Source of the DNA: Saturnia japonica
Lineage: Eukaryota > Arthropoda > Insecta > Lepidoptera > Saturniidae
Assembly: GCA_033032175.1 (NCBI GenBank)
Contig: CM065318.1
Location: 15,438,001 to 15,502,000, forward strand
Direction of reading: 5' to 3'
DNA: 64,000 nt
In this document: piece after piece, positions 48,886-60,336 of the stretch
Numbering within the stretch: the first letter of the stretch is position 1
Layout: the number at the start of each line of letters is the position of its first letter
Translations under genes and position numbers: made by a program
The notes under the pieces: generated by a model
Databases searched by the model: none
The model's input: the letters and a program-made list of their open reading frames with translations, nothing else
Told to the model about the DNA's origin: nothing

Positions 48886-51423
48886 TGAGTGGAAGATAGC
48901 CTGGTCAGTATTCTAAACTGCCCTTACCGTGACAAAAGTTTCAACACGATGTTTTCCTTCACCGATAGCTCGGTCCGGGCACCTTATAGAATTCGAACAC
49001 CACGTCGAATGACTTATAGTCCGAGAACGCATCTGCTATGCATTAAGACTTCAAGATTAACACGTACGTATGCTAAAAAGTTCCAAAGTGCAATCGAATC
49101 ACTCTTACTCCGTTCCTTGCTCCCGAGTTGATTAGGCTATAGTTTAAGTAGTTTACTTTATTATTCGGTCAAAGATCACATTTAGCATGAAGAAAAAACA
49201 GAGTGCTGATTTCGAAGTAAATTTAAAATAAGCTTTAGTATCTTTCATAAAACTGCATAAGCAAGCAACAGTTTATAACGACTACAAAGAAAGGAACATG
49301 CATCAAACAGGCCCCGGGATAATTGCTCTATTAAAACTGAGCAATTAATCAAAATATGTTACTATACAAGTGCAGTGCCGCACTGTGCTCGCTTGACTTG
49401 TCATGCGATTATTTCAGAGCATTCGTCTTCTCAATAGCTTCGTAGTTCAAATACTTCATTTGTTTTAGCTACCAATAACTCTTGTTTTTTTACATTCATT
49501 TTACAGATACGTTTTGAAATATTACGCCTTAACATTTATTGGCTTAGTAGCTTTTTAATCAAAATTCCTACAACGCTTTCTTCATAGTAGTAATTTACTT
49601 CTTTCATTGAATTTGAAACTTTAACCATATACAAAGCAAGTATATACAACATTTCATAGAAATCGATAAAGCCGTTTTTGGGTTTAATCCAGACATACAA
49701 TACCATTGTGTCTGATTCTTTTCTAATTTCGGAATCAGCCTGTTTATATCAAACTGATGTTTGCAAGCTTACTTTGCAAACAGCAATGTCTGGCATAGGA
49801 TTTTGAATCTCTCGGCAACCGTTGTTTTTTTTATTGTACTGTGCTTAACACCATTTTGATGTGCTAATATAAAACGTCAAAACTCAACTACCGGTTCGAA
49901 AAACATTCCAGCCATCGTGAAGACCTGGTAAGAAACTCAATCGGTTTTATGTTTTATTTTTTATCAACAGTACAAATAATATTTACTGTTAACAATCATA
50001 TTAATAATTCAGAATGCACACAGAGGGAATTACTTTCAAACGTCACTATCATTCACATAATGCCCACCCTTTTAACGTTTTGACAGTAAACCTGCCTGAC
50101 ATGTAGCCTTTGAACTTGCTGTCCGTCAAATCAGATAAGTGCTTCGGGGTTTTATTATAGAACCTAACACTAATACATAACAAACTTTTATTGGTCTTAC
50201 AAAGTCTAAACACGGTACGACTAATTTATGTATATTTCTAGTATTAAAACTGCTGTGTTAATAATTACGTGACACTTCAAATTACTAATTCATACCACAA
50301 AACCCTTGTCACCTACATGACTGTAACTACATGATTTATTTAATTTCGTCCTTGAATGGGTGGTCTCTTTCATGAAATTTATTTCGGATGCGTAACACGA
50401 GTGATACTAATAGAATACATAATATTGCGAATTCTTTGAAGCGATATAAATTAAACGTTAATATATGGACAAATTAAAATGCTAACCGAACTTCGGTAAC
50501 GAACAATTTTATAATTCAGGGCATATTCGATTTCAAACGTGCTTCTTTAGCTACGACAAATATTTATAAAATTAGAAACAATTGGCTTAGTCACCGGGTG
50601 CGACGTGTTAGAGATTTTAAATTATGAAGCCTTGTAAGGGTGAGAAACCTAACGCCGATTAGGCGTTGAGGCAGAGTAAGTTTTATTCTACAATATTATG
50701 TAAAGTCATTGTTGTAACGTAGCATTAACATTAGATTTAACTTGATTAAATTTTATAGATATCCAACTTTCATATAGAACTCTACATTTGTTACTTTTTC
50801 TTTTGAAATTTTATAGATATATAATATTATTTAATGAGATCATGTACAGAAAACAAAGCATGCAAAGGAAAATGAAGTCTGATGAATCTATAAAGATTGT
50901 TTAAAAAAAGAAGTAAAATTAATTCATATTATTATCGTCGATAGCGACTAACTTCATCATGTCGCACTTCTGTCCATACCTATTGGTGCACGCGCAGTTC
51001 TCAATTTTGACTACAACTCTACAAAGCTTGATAGATTAAGAAACAAACTGGAGAGCAAAAGAAAATGCGGAAAAGTAAAACTACGATATTTTTAATCATA
51101 TTAAATGAACACAAAAGATTTAAGTGAACTCTAAGCGTTGCAATAGGCATATCACGTTAGTGGAGAACTATTTACTACATAGAGATAAGCCTAGTTTTCA
51201 CCTAAAAGAATATCGAAACGATACAAATATCTAATTCTATATTAACCAACTAATATCAGCAATATTAATTATGATTTATGTTTTCATAAACAGATATCTC
51301 AGGCCCGCAACATTCTGAAAGCCTAATTAAGAGAAAATACTTTTTAAACAAATGTAGAAATGGTTTGGATAAACCAGTTTATTTTCATTCTAATTATATG
51401 AAGGAAGAGGAAATTATATGTTA
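48886..51423. other. no gene seen; repeat patches
   Basis: A patch at 48940-48985 (ACGATGTTTTCCTTCACCGA) and one at 49790-49855 (shared with 4190-4240) are dispersed-repeat pieces. A small hairpin AACGCC/GGCGTT lies near 50653-50669. No exon recognised. Confidence 0.45.
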
Positions 51424-52155
51424 CTAGCGGTGTGCCCGCGGCTCCGCATGCGTTTATAGTTACGCAGTAGTTATATACATCTCGTGTTTATTCATATGCC
51501 GTATCAATTGAGGAATGGCGTGTATTTCCCGAGTACAATTTTCATCAAATAATTATTTTTATTTCTTTCTTACCAAAAGCATAAATATGAATATCCCTAA
51601 TTTGAGACATGACGGGTTCTTCATACAAACCTTCACCCAAGTTTTATTTTCACCAGATGTGGAAAAACACAATGAAATAATTAACTTTTAGCAAAACTGA
51701 TAAACAAATCCAGATAATTTACAATAGGTATATCGCTTAGATTAGCTTAGCTCCCGCGAGCTAAGATTGACAGCGCACGTCATATTTCTATCATAAAATA
51801 AAACAGTAATTATGCCGTACTGCGTAGTTAAACAGTTTAAAAACACTTTAGCCAATCTTAAAAAGAATATTGGACTATTATCTAATAGGTAATTATTAGT
51901 AATACAATACATTTCTTATTAAGTATAACAATGTCAATAAATCAACAAACCATATTGACAACCAACAAACTGATTGGTATTTTATTTTATTGATGCTCCG
52001 CTCCTATTGGTCGTAGCATGATGTTATATAGCCTATAGCCTTCCTCGATAAATGAGCTAGCCAACACTAAAATAATATTTCCATTCGAACCAGTAGTTTT
52101 TGTGATCAGCGCGTACAACCAAACAAACCTTTCAGCTTTATAATATTAGTTTAGA
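51424..52155 (-). mobile_element. Helitron-like element, family A (long)
   Basis: CTAG flanked by A at the left, followed by the GC-rich GTGTGCCCGCGGCTCCGCATG end. TATAATATTAGTTTAGA^T is at the right. The block TATTGGTCGTAGCATGATGTTATATA is shared with 11419-11681. The 732 bp hold no long ORF. Confidence 0.7.
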
Positions 52156-52819
52156 TAAAAGAACAATGGATCTAAAACCTCCCATTTCTGACCTATATCG
52201 GTCAGACTGGGGAATTTACTATGGTATGAAGGTCTAGGATTGCAGTTGGCTAAAAAACAACGAAACCTAGTAAGAAGTAAGAATTACTTAATTGTGAACA
52301 AAACTATTCGAACACCTTTTTGCGAGGAAAGGTATGAGTGGAAGCATGCAGAGCAACAGCTATTTCAAACGCTGAGAAATCTAAGGCCCCACTACATTTG
52401 GATACTATGATAAAGTTTCTTAAGTGTTCAGGTTTCCTCAGGATATTTCTTCACCATTAGATGATTAATTTACGCAAATATCGAAAAAAAATCGTAGATC
52501 CATGCCGAGTATCAAATTTGCGGCGTTGGATAGATTTCACCAGTTTAGATTTAGATACAATGGCGTCAGGATGAGATACTATATTATACTATGTCCAAAT
52601 ATATAATGTAAGTTGGCTAACAATATCTCACGCGGTACCTATTCAAATTGTAGCCAAATTATGTTCACCAGCAAATCTAAATCACCATCACTTTTCTAGT
52701 CTCCATTGTTCTTGGAACAATTATTATTATCATCTATCATCATCATTATATATTATTATTATCGTCCGTCTGATCGTACCTATATAATTTTACATCACTA
52801 TCTTCTTTGTTAATAGAGA
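52156..52819. other. no gene seen; repeat patch
   Basis: GTTTCCTCAGGATATTTCTT near 52430 resembles the TTTCCTTCACC dispersed repeat. An ATT/ATC-rich patch lies near 52720-52760. Confidence 0.45.
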
Positions 52820-52991
52820 CGGGCTTGGCCCTATTTTACATCCTTAATGTTTTATTTTCGCTACAAAAAGTACCCTATGTCCTTTCCAATCTATCTCTAT
52901 ACCAAAATTCATCAAAGTTGGTTCAGCGGTCTAGGCGTGAAAACTTAACAGACAGACAGAGTTACTTTCGCATTTTTAATATTAGTATGGA
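52820..52991 (-). mobile_element. Helitron-like fragment, TC end only
   Basis: The right end reads TTTTAATATTAGTATGGA^T, i.e. TCCATACTAATATT on the minus strand. It is preceded by ACAGACAGACAGAGTTACTT and GGTTCAGCGGTCTAGGCGTG, a motif set widespread in insect genomes. The other end is missing. Confidence 0.55.
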
Positions 52992-53313
52992 TGACAACAT
53001 AATTTATCATAATCGTAATAAATCAAAGGTTGTGGGAAATTATTGCTTCATGTTTACAGAACAGACGTAGTATTAACTTGTAACCTTTGATGGTTACAAC
53101 CACAATTATATTGATTTATATAATACCAGCTGCTACTGTAGCCGTTATTCTGCCGGTTCAGTAGTTAATAACTCGACGAGAGCGCAGCCTATCGCGTTCA
53201 GGGTTAGCATAAAATCTTCTCCATGAAAAACACTTAGATCTAACAACTTTTATAGTGATTGAAAATTTAACATTTCCAATATAAGGTACCAAATATACCA
53301 ACATCCATTTATA

Positions 53314-53773
53314 TCTATACAAATAAATAAAATTGAAATGTCTGTTTGTAATGTCAAAATAAAAGCTTTTTACTAAATGCATGTGAAAGTAAATACGGTA
53401 GTTATATAAAAAAATTATGTATAATTTTTTGACAAAACACTCACTAGCTGACAGCTAATGTTATAAGGAGTAACTTAGGCTACTTGAATTTTATAAAAAG
53501 GTTAGGCTTCCGCACAAATAAAAATAATTTCGGAATAACGACGATTTTGGAACGCGTAAATGGTTTACGTTGAGTAAACCACAAGAGATATATTAAATTA
53601 ATGAAGTAGATAATTGTAGAAAATTCAGCAAGACCAAATGTATATCTTCTAAGGATCAACCACAATAAGCATTTTTGTATTTAAATTAACCGGAAGCGGT
53701 TAGCTCGATTAGCGTTTGTGCACTATCGATGACATTCTCTAGTCCACCCGAGCGCAGCTGCGGGAACAGCTAG
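53314..53773 (+). mobile_element. Helitron-like element, family C
   Basis: Termini are A^TCTATACAAATAAATAAAA and CTGCGGGAACAGCTAG^T. Its last 85 bases (ACTATCGATGACATTCTCTA, GTCCACCCGAGCGCAGCTGCG) align with the complement of 63244-63330, and its first 80 with 63634-63711. Both ends and the 460/468 bp lengths agree. Confidence 0.75.
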
Positions 53774-54551
53774 TATTATGTACAGACGTTGTCCTGCCCA
53801 TATCGGTAGTTAATGACTCGACCACAGCACCATCTACCGGTACCTAACATACCTGTGAACCATGGTCACGATAAAAAAAAAGTTAATATGAGCTCAATCG
53901 GTCAAGCCGTTTAAAAGCTACACGATCACATACAGATGTACAAAAGTTGTTTATACATAAGAATATATAGATAAATGTATATTTCACATAAACATTTTTG
54001 TATACAAATGATTATAAATAACATACGATACAAGACCTAATTCAACATTTCCATTCACACCGCTATAAAGCTCATGGTCGTAAATCTACGCTCAGTTTTA
54101 TACTCTTATGGGTCGTTGTTAAAAGACATCGTTGAAATAGAGTAATTTATATCTTCAGCAAAGGGACAGATAAAATAACTGTTAAGAGAACATACTAGAT
54201 TTCATCACTGACACTGCTCGTATTATTATATATTTTAAGATTTCCTTTTTAAAGGTACAATAATACATTTATAGAGAATAAATGCTTAAAGCCAATAAGG
54301 AAAAGTATTTGGATAAGTCATACTAATGAATCTAATAAAGATATCCCTTCAGAATCCATTGAGAAATACTTAAACCTTTCATTATTATGTACAGGAGAGA
54401 TTTTCGTCATAGATGTAAAAATTATACTATCTCTATGAGAGAGACTTAACTAGAAGAATTAGATTATATAAGATAAAAGAAAAAGCTAAAGCCTATGTCC
54501 AAATAAAGTCAACCTTTTGTTTTCATATAACAACTCATTCACCTTAACGAA
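53774..54551. other. no gene seen
   Basis: AT-rich DNA without recognisable features. Confidence 0.5.
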
Positions 54552-54907
54552 CTAGCAGTCACACAATGATCGAAACAGACCAGCGACTTTTTAATCATAG
54601 ACTATTTTCTGCTTGACATTTGCAGTATGAACCTAAACAATGAATATTATATCACTTGTCCCTTTTCATTGAGTGTCAATGTCAATAAATTTGGTGGGTC
54701 TTAAGTTCAATGGCACTGGACGGTTTAGGATTCGCAGTATTAATTTATTTAATTGAATATACATATTAGTAACAGATATTATAGATACATTTTAGCTTTC
54801 TGCACTCCCTATCCATATAAACTTTAACCATGCCAAATCTGTCTTCCGTGCATGCAATACGCTTAAAAAGGGGTAGAAAGTTTTTGCTTCACGTAATAAT
54901 ATAATGA
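54552..54907 (-). mobile_element. Helitron-like element, family B, copy 3 (inverted)
   Basis: On the minus strand A^TCATTATATTATTACGTG to CTAG^T, collinear with copies 1 and 2. Between them are GTGCCATTGAACTTAAGACC and ACAAGTGATATAATATTCATT blocks. Its hairpin region is diverged. Confidence 0.76.
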
Positions 54908-57193
54908 TGATGATGAAGACATTAAAGCCATTAGACATGATTTAGAGTGGTCATGTAAGCCTCAGTGGTGAGGTCGCCGACAAGTACAAATACTAAAATT
55001 AGAAATACGGATGAAGCAATGATTATGATTGTTAACATAAAATGAATTGCGGTTGTAAAAATGAAATTACAAACAGCGGCGCGGCGTACCAAAGAAATGC
55101 ACCAACAAACAGAACGTAAGTTTATACGGTGGCAAACAAAACTTAAATTACAATAAACATATAGCTGCATGACATTGACATTGATCAATCAGACCGCTTC
55201 ATTAATGAGTCATGAGTTACATTACTGCGCTTTACAATAACATAAAGATACTATCGATAGATAAATCCAATAGCGTATTGAAAGTTATATTACGAATCGT
55301 ATGACAAAAATATGAGTTGATTTTCTGCAAATATTAGCGAAGGAATTATTATAAAAAGTTGCATATAACTAACTACCTTATTATTTACTTTATCCAAATT
55401 TCCTTTGCTACTTCCGCCTGAAATGTTAAAATGGTCATAATAATAACGTTCGGGTCTACGGGCTCAATCGCATCTCTTTAATCGTTTCAGTTACTAACAT
55501 TTTTCTTTTCCTTATTTTTCACTATTAACATTTACAGGATTTAACATTTTCAGGTTCAACTCAACAATATAATAACAAACGTTTTTTATTGCAGAAAAAC
55601 GATATAACGATTTTATAATTTTGTAATGTGCTATAATAATTGAATTTTATTAATAACACTCTAAAAGTTAAAGCCGTGGAATACTTTAAAGCTTGTCTGT
55701 ATCTACATAACATATTATTATCATGAATGATACAACTTCATTAAATTCTAAATTCTGAGCTTTATCTAAGTTGAATAATAAACCGCTAACTTATAAATCA
55801 CTCGTTGCTATATTATCACATATGTGTTCATATCTTTTATCACTATAATTATGATTCGACTGGTTTTTAAGAGCCGTTTCCATCTTAATACACAGTACCT
55901 TCGATAGCACCGACTTAATTCAGTCGTGTGTCAGATAAGATTGTGTTCGAAGGTTTGAGTATATTACTAATCAAGTTATTATTCAATTTATGGGCAATAA
56001 ATGAGTTTTCTCTTCCCGTCGTAAACTTTTCTTGAATGTAACCACTTTACAATTCTTTATTTACAAAAACAGCTATTATAACTTACATTCTGTAAACATC
56101 ATAAAACGTGTTTGTTGATAATGAACCTGAGAACGCCCATATTGTAATAATTCAGGCGTCTATTTCAACAAACATTTTGAACTACATTTTTATTTGGTTT
56201 ATAAAAGTCCAGATTAAAAATCGACATGTAGGTAATTTGATCAATTTGGTATATTGTCTACTTGATCTTAAGTGTTCAAGTGTTAAGTGCAGTTTATAGC
56301 TGACTATAACCAACCTCTAAGATAACGAAGTCCTTAGCAAGTCATAATAGTTAGCTACTACTATTTAAATCATCCAAGAAATTCTTAAAATCAAGAAGCT
56401 CGATTTTAAAATTAATAACCACGGGATTTAAATCTTATTCATCATTATGCAAACTTATCATGACGTCCATTCATTGTCGACTACAATAATCAATAGCACT
56501 ATCACATTTAATATCCATGTAATATTTTAGCCCACGCATGCAAAGGCGGCGCAGGCGCGCCTGTGCCAGCCCCTGTTATTAATATGAAGTTATATCGCAG
56601 ATAGCGTCAGGTTAACTAATTGTACAAATTGAATTATTCATTGTATTTATACAAGAGATACGTTTGAAGATTCTACCATTGAAAAATCAAATAAGAATAC
56701 AGCTGGCGTGAAATGCAAATTATTAAATAATTATGTTAGAGTGTTAATTCATGTAAATATATTTATTATGACTTTTCTCTGAATATTTAAAGAAGACTGT
56801 CAGATAACTATGCGGTATTTATGAGTATACGTATTACCAATTATGATGACAACGCTAAAAATACATATATGTCAGGTAAATACATTTAACAATATTGACT
56901 TTAAAATTATGTAACGATAACTTTTTTTGAATCTACGATAAATATGTAAACTATATGTTACTGTAGAAATTAATATATTTTATTTCTTTCCGTGTACATG
57001 TTTAATTAAGTCTATCGCTTTTGTACACCAAAAAGTACGATAAAACAGTATATGTAGGAACTATAGTACGCAAACTATAGGAGATAAGAATAAATGCGTA
57101 ATATAAAACAAACAAACAATAGAGGACTGACAAATTATATCCGGCATGCAAATAGTCAACATTCAAAAAATATTTTTAAATGGATCTATAACT
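54908..57193. other. no gene seen
   Basis: AT-rich. A minus-strand frame at 54931-55188 has a hydrophobic stretch (FMLTIIIIASSVFLILVFVLV) but no family resemblance. A GC-rich patch (GGCGGCGCAGGCGCGCCTGT) lies near 56546-56565. Confidence 0.45.
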
Positions 57194-57361
57194 CTTGCGG
57201 GAACCTCAGAATACAGAAAAAACCAGAAACCGCGAACGCACATAAAACTGAAGACACAAAAACCACTCTTAAATAGAGTGGTTTGACGTTGTTGCGATTA
57301 GTCACTCCTTTGTAAGTAGCGCGTCGTGACGTATTGTACAAGTGCCAATTTTAATTTTAAA

Positions 57362-57438
57362 ATGCCGTCTTGTGTTGTTCCTACTTGTAAAAATGCTGCA
57401 GGGATTATAAAAAAACAGGATGGGGTCACATTTCATCT
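57362..57438 (+). CDS. THAP-domain protein, exon 1
   Basis: The exon encodes MPSCVVPTCKNAAGIIKKQD and GVTFHL, the start of a THAP zinc finger, a DNA-binding fold with a C2CH metal site. C4 and C9 are the first two ligands. The ATG directly precedes the conserved start, as in most THAP proteins. The exon ends after CATCT before the consensus donor GTAAGT and joins exon 2 in frame. The three exons together give 114 residues. Confidence 0.85.
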
Positions 57439-57621
57439 GTAAGTAGCGCATTCTAAAGTATATTTATTTAATTGTTTAATTTATTTTACATTTAGAAAAT
57501 GACGCGTCCATTTTTTAAGTGTTGCCATTTTATTTTCATCGAAAATTTTACCCATTTATTTTTTTAATACTCGTGTAGAATACTTACTATTTTTGTGTAT
57601 ATAGAACCTTTGTAATTTTAG

Positions 57622-57802
57622 TTTCCCTGCTGATGAAAATAGAAAATCGGACTGGATGAAAGTCATACAAAGAGCACGGCTAGATGAGTTTTGGAAACCA
57701 TCAAGCCGGAGCGTACTTTGCTCAATTCACTTTGAAGCGCAATATTTATATGATACAAAAGGTGGTTTGAAAAGACTGAAGAAAGCAGCTAAACCAACTA
57801 AG
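57622..57802 (+). CDS. THAP-domain protein, exon 2
   Basis: After acceptor AATTTTAG it completes the split leucine codon and reads FPADENRKSDWMKVIQRARL, then WKPSSRSVLCSIHFEAQYLY. The conserved FP, W, and CSIHF (the C and H metal ligands, C-x2-H) complete the THAP finger. It ends with a basic tail (GGLKRLKKAAKPTK) at donor GTAGAT in phase 0. All defining THAP residues seem present, so the finger should fold. Confidence 0.87.
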
Positions 57803-57870
57803 GTAGATATAGTCATAATAATTACTATATTTATATTGTATCCCTCCTGGTGAAAATGTTTTAGTCCACA

Positions 57871-57893
57871 TATATATATATATATATATATAT
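57871..57893. repeat. AT dinucleotide microsatellite
   Basis: An uninterrupted (TA)n run inside the second THAP intron, directly before the SINE fragment. Confidence 0.9.
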
Positions 57894-58029
57894 GCTCACG
57901 CCTGTAATCCCCGATGGAGTATGCAAAGGTATAACAAGTATGCCCACTTTTCGTCGAGCTTATCCGTCCCTCATCGTGATAAGGGGCGAGCCTAAACCGG
58001 GCGCAAATTTCAGATTCCGGGCTAATGAA
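57894..58029 (-). mobile_element. tRNA-derived SINE family 2 relative, fragment
   Basis: The complement of CTCACGCCTGTAATCCCCGA, GGGGCGAGCCTAAACCGGGC and CAGATTCCGGGCTAATG follows the order of the distal part of family 2 with strong divergence. It lies in a THAP intron. Confidence 0.55.
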
Positions 58030-58080
58030 ACTTCGGTGAATTAAATATATGAATAATCTAATACTAACGTTCTATTTCAG

Positions 58081-58167
58081 TATTTGGCCTTGACACCAGA
58101 ATTTTCCGTGTTACACATAGAAACGTCTAAACCTTCGATATCGGACAATGTGCGTACCCACCTATGA
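58081..58167 (+). CDS. THAP-domain protein, probable exon 3 and stop
   Basis: After acceptor TCTATTTCAG the phase-0 frame gives YLALTPEFSVLHIETSKPSI, SDNVRTHL and TGA. A cryptic donor (GTGCGT after AAT at 58149) could carry splicing further instead. If it does not, the protein is 114 residues: a THAP finger with a short tail and no catalytic domain, so at most a DNA-binding factor. Confidence 0.55.
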   Translation, partial: YLALTPEFSVLHIETSKPSISDNVRTHL

Positions 58168-58466
58168 TAATAATGTAATAATTTATAATATTGAAAGGCA
58201 AACAAGGCATTTAATCGATATACTTAGTTACAAGTAAGCTAATGTAGTAAATAAACACTAGTAGTAACAGTAATAAATGTATAAATAAACTAGTTAAGTG
58301 CCTATGGACATTTGCAGCTCAGCACAATAGTGCTATTACTAATGACTTTTCCATCCGTGAGGACTGAAATGTCATGCCTTGTACGCAGATAATATCTGTA
58401 TTTAATTAAGTTTGTTTAATCTATTACATGATACAACACATAAACTTAAGGTTTCATTTCAGGTAA

Positions 58467-58661
58467 ATACATACACAATCTCCTGCGATCGAATCGGAGA
58501 TCGGTGATGTCAATATTTCTGATTTGGAATCTGTTTTGATACGCCAAAAAGTCAAACTTAAATCTCAATTACGACGAAAACAATTATTCTGTAAACAACA
58601 TGTTCGACGAATGAAACATTTAAAAAATACAACAGACTTGCATAGAAGTACGAATCTTTAA
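58467..58661 (+). pseudogene. orphan THAP-protein helical segment
   Basis: Behind the good acceptor TTTCATTTCAG (58461-58462) a frame reads IESEIGDVNISDLESVLIRQ, then KVKLKSQLRRKQLFCKQHVR and RMKHLKN to a stop. A charged helical segment like this follows the finger in many THAP proteins. The frame meets TAA (58464-58466) right after the splice site, so exon 3 cannot reach it in frame. It appears to be a disabled exon of the same gene. Confidence 0.5.
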
Positions 58662-58932
58662 AAAGTATATTAAAAAATTAACTTAATAAAATCTAACTTA
58701 CGTTATTGAAGCGTAATTCTATTTATAGTCATCATGTAAATAAATAATAATTTTTAATAAATATCTTCTTTAGTGTTATAAGACACAAAAAGTGAAACGC
58801 TCGAGCATTAGCAACATTATGCGTATAGGAAGTCGGGCAGGTGCGGGAGTACGTATTGTTTTTGACACATTGCAGCGTATAGTAATTATTCTTGAACGCG
58901 GCTTCTGGTTTTTTCTGTATTCTTGCGGGAAC

Positions 58933-59946
58933 AAAGTATTGCGAAAGTGCATTAATACTAGTTCATATACGTCGCCGATTAGAATATTTTATGGTGCGGT
59001 GCGTGTTAAGAGATCCCTGTATGTAATTTAGATTATCCAATGTCGCTCTAATCCAGTTACAATAAAGGCTATAATTGAATAGTGCGTATTCATGGTTGAT
59101 GTACCTGTCGCTTTACGTGTGCTCGACGTAGATACGATAACTTCAAATCGCGTGGGTGTAGCATTAAGAAATCATAAATCTTGAAGAGGCATTAATTATA
59201 TCTCATCTGAGGACATGTTGCTTTACACACAACCGAGTTTTAATTCATTAGATAGCCAGATAACGTTGGTAACATGGTTGATTTATTGATCTTGATCAAC
59301 ACCCTCGGATCCTATGACAATTATATCAGGTACTTCCGTCTTTGAGTCAAGAATTTGTATAGGATCCAAATCATTTTAAGTGTTTGTGCTATCTGCTATT
59401 TTCCAATGTAGAATGGTGAGCGTTTTTATATTGAAATTTATTGATCAATTTAGTTACTGTCTTGATGGAGGTCGTGTTAAATTTATGGGTCATTGGGACA
59501 GGTGTTTGGATTGGCAATTTGAATTTTATTACCACGAGCTCGTTTCGTCGAATATTTTGTACTTATTTCAGCATTTATAATCGATACATTGAAACTTAAT
59601 GAATTAACTATACTAGGTACTTCTTGGTAATGGATAAACAATGAAACAGCTTAGCTTTGTTTGTCTAATAGTATAATAATATTAGTACTCTTTGCCCCTT
59701 TTCTTCTCTGTATTTATAATATTATTGATATCTAGGACTAATATAATAATTAAGCTAATTTAATCATACTGGGATATCATCATTTTCGTGGGTTTTTAAT
59801 ATTTTGTATTCGGGTTTTTATTGATTATCATGGATAATATAAGGTATTCGATTTATGAAAGCCTTCATTTAAAAAAATCTATCTTAAAAAGCCACTCATC
59901 TTCATCTGATCATCGTAATGATTAATATTTTGTTTGTCAATTTCAG
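58933..59946. other. no supported exon
   Basis: A short plus-strand frame near 59089-59191 (VDVPVALRVLDVDTITSNRV) looks coding-like, but it is 33 residues and ends in a stop. Nothing else recognised. Confidence 0.4.
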
Positions 59947-60007
59947 GTTGCAGAAAGACGTACCAGCTATCAATCAGTTCCAGCCCGAAATGCTGTTGTT
60001 GTACTTG
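59947..60007 (+). CDS. unidentified gene, penultimate exon
   Basis: Preceded by acceptor TGTCAATTTCAG, it reads one base of a split codon and then LQKDVPAINQFQPEMLLLYL, ending at donor GTATTT in phase 0. It joins in frame to 60226-60336. I do not recognise the family. Two other frames are also open across this short exon, but only this one continues to a well-formed C-terminus. Upstream exons were not found. Confidence 0.5.
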
Positions 60008-60225
60008 GTATTTGAATATTACTATTTTATTCTCTCGTCTCTCTATTCTTTGACATCTTAAAGACCATCTTACTAAAGTTGTGCCCGCGAATCCGTAACC
60101 GCATATTAGATAAGTATTAGTTTCTGCATCTCGTATTTTTATTCATATTGTTTTATTATTATTATTGACTCTTTTGTTTTATCTTATTAAGTTTTTATTA
60201 TTCTACTCACCGTGAAATCTTTCAG

Positions 60226-60336
60226 GGTTCTTCATTCGAGCTTTCAGAATCATTAAACAAGGATTCAGCCATCAAGTCTTTTGATGATCTTGCAAAGCAC
60301 ATTGGGCTCAACCTTAAATCGTTCAATAGACTTTAA
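60226..60336 (+). CDS. unidentified gene, terminal exon
   Basis: After acceptor GAAATCTTTCAG, phase 0, it reads GSSFELSESLNKDSAIKSFD then DLAKHIGLNLKSFNRL and TAA. The amphipathic, mixed-charge composition is typical of a soluble protein end and unlike neighbouring non-coding frames. With the previous exon it gives 56 residues. No domain is recognisable, so no function is proposed. Confidence 0.55.
   Translation, partial: GSSFELSESLNKDSAIKSFDDLAKHIGLNLKSFNRL

Larger units (their letters stand above)
57194..58932 (+). mobile_element. THAP unit flanked by inverted and direct repeats (possible P-like element)
   Basis: Inverted repeats of 26 bases, one mismatch, lie at 57209-57234 (GAATACAGAAAAAACCAGAA, then ACCGCG) and 58897-58922. 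Just outside them is the 11-base direct repeat CTTGCGGGAAC (57194-57204 and 58922-58932). Four bases (CTCA) separate it from the inverted repeat on the left only. The enclosed 1.7 kb carries a spliced THAP-domain ORF. THAP domains occur in P-element transposases, so this looks like a short P-like element or a derivative. No transposase core is visible. The direct repeat is longer than the 8 bases usual for P elements, so the assignment is tentative. Confidence 0.5.

Noticed and set aside
54931..55188. 85-residue minus-strand frame with a strong hydrophobic stretch, considered as the missing PAP2 first exon
   Set aside because: It does not show the LPP N-terminal layout and has no donor in the required phase; 27 kb from the next exon it is not supportable.
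57094..57276. 60-residue plus-strand frame spanning the left inverted repeat
   Set aside because: It runs across the inverted-repeat boundary and has no family resemblance; the real start of the THAP protein is at 57362.
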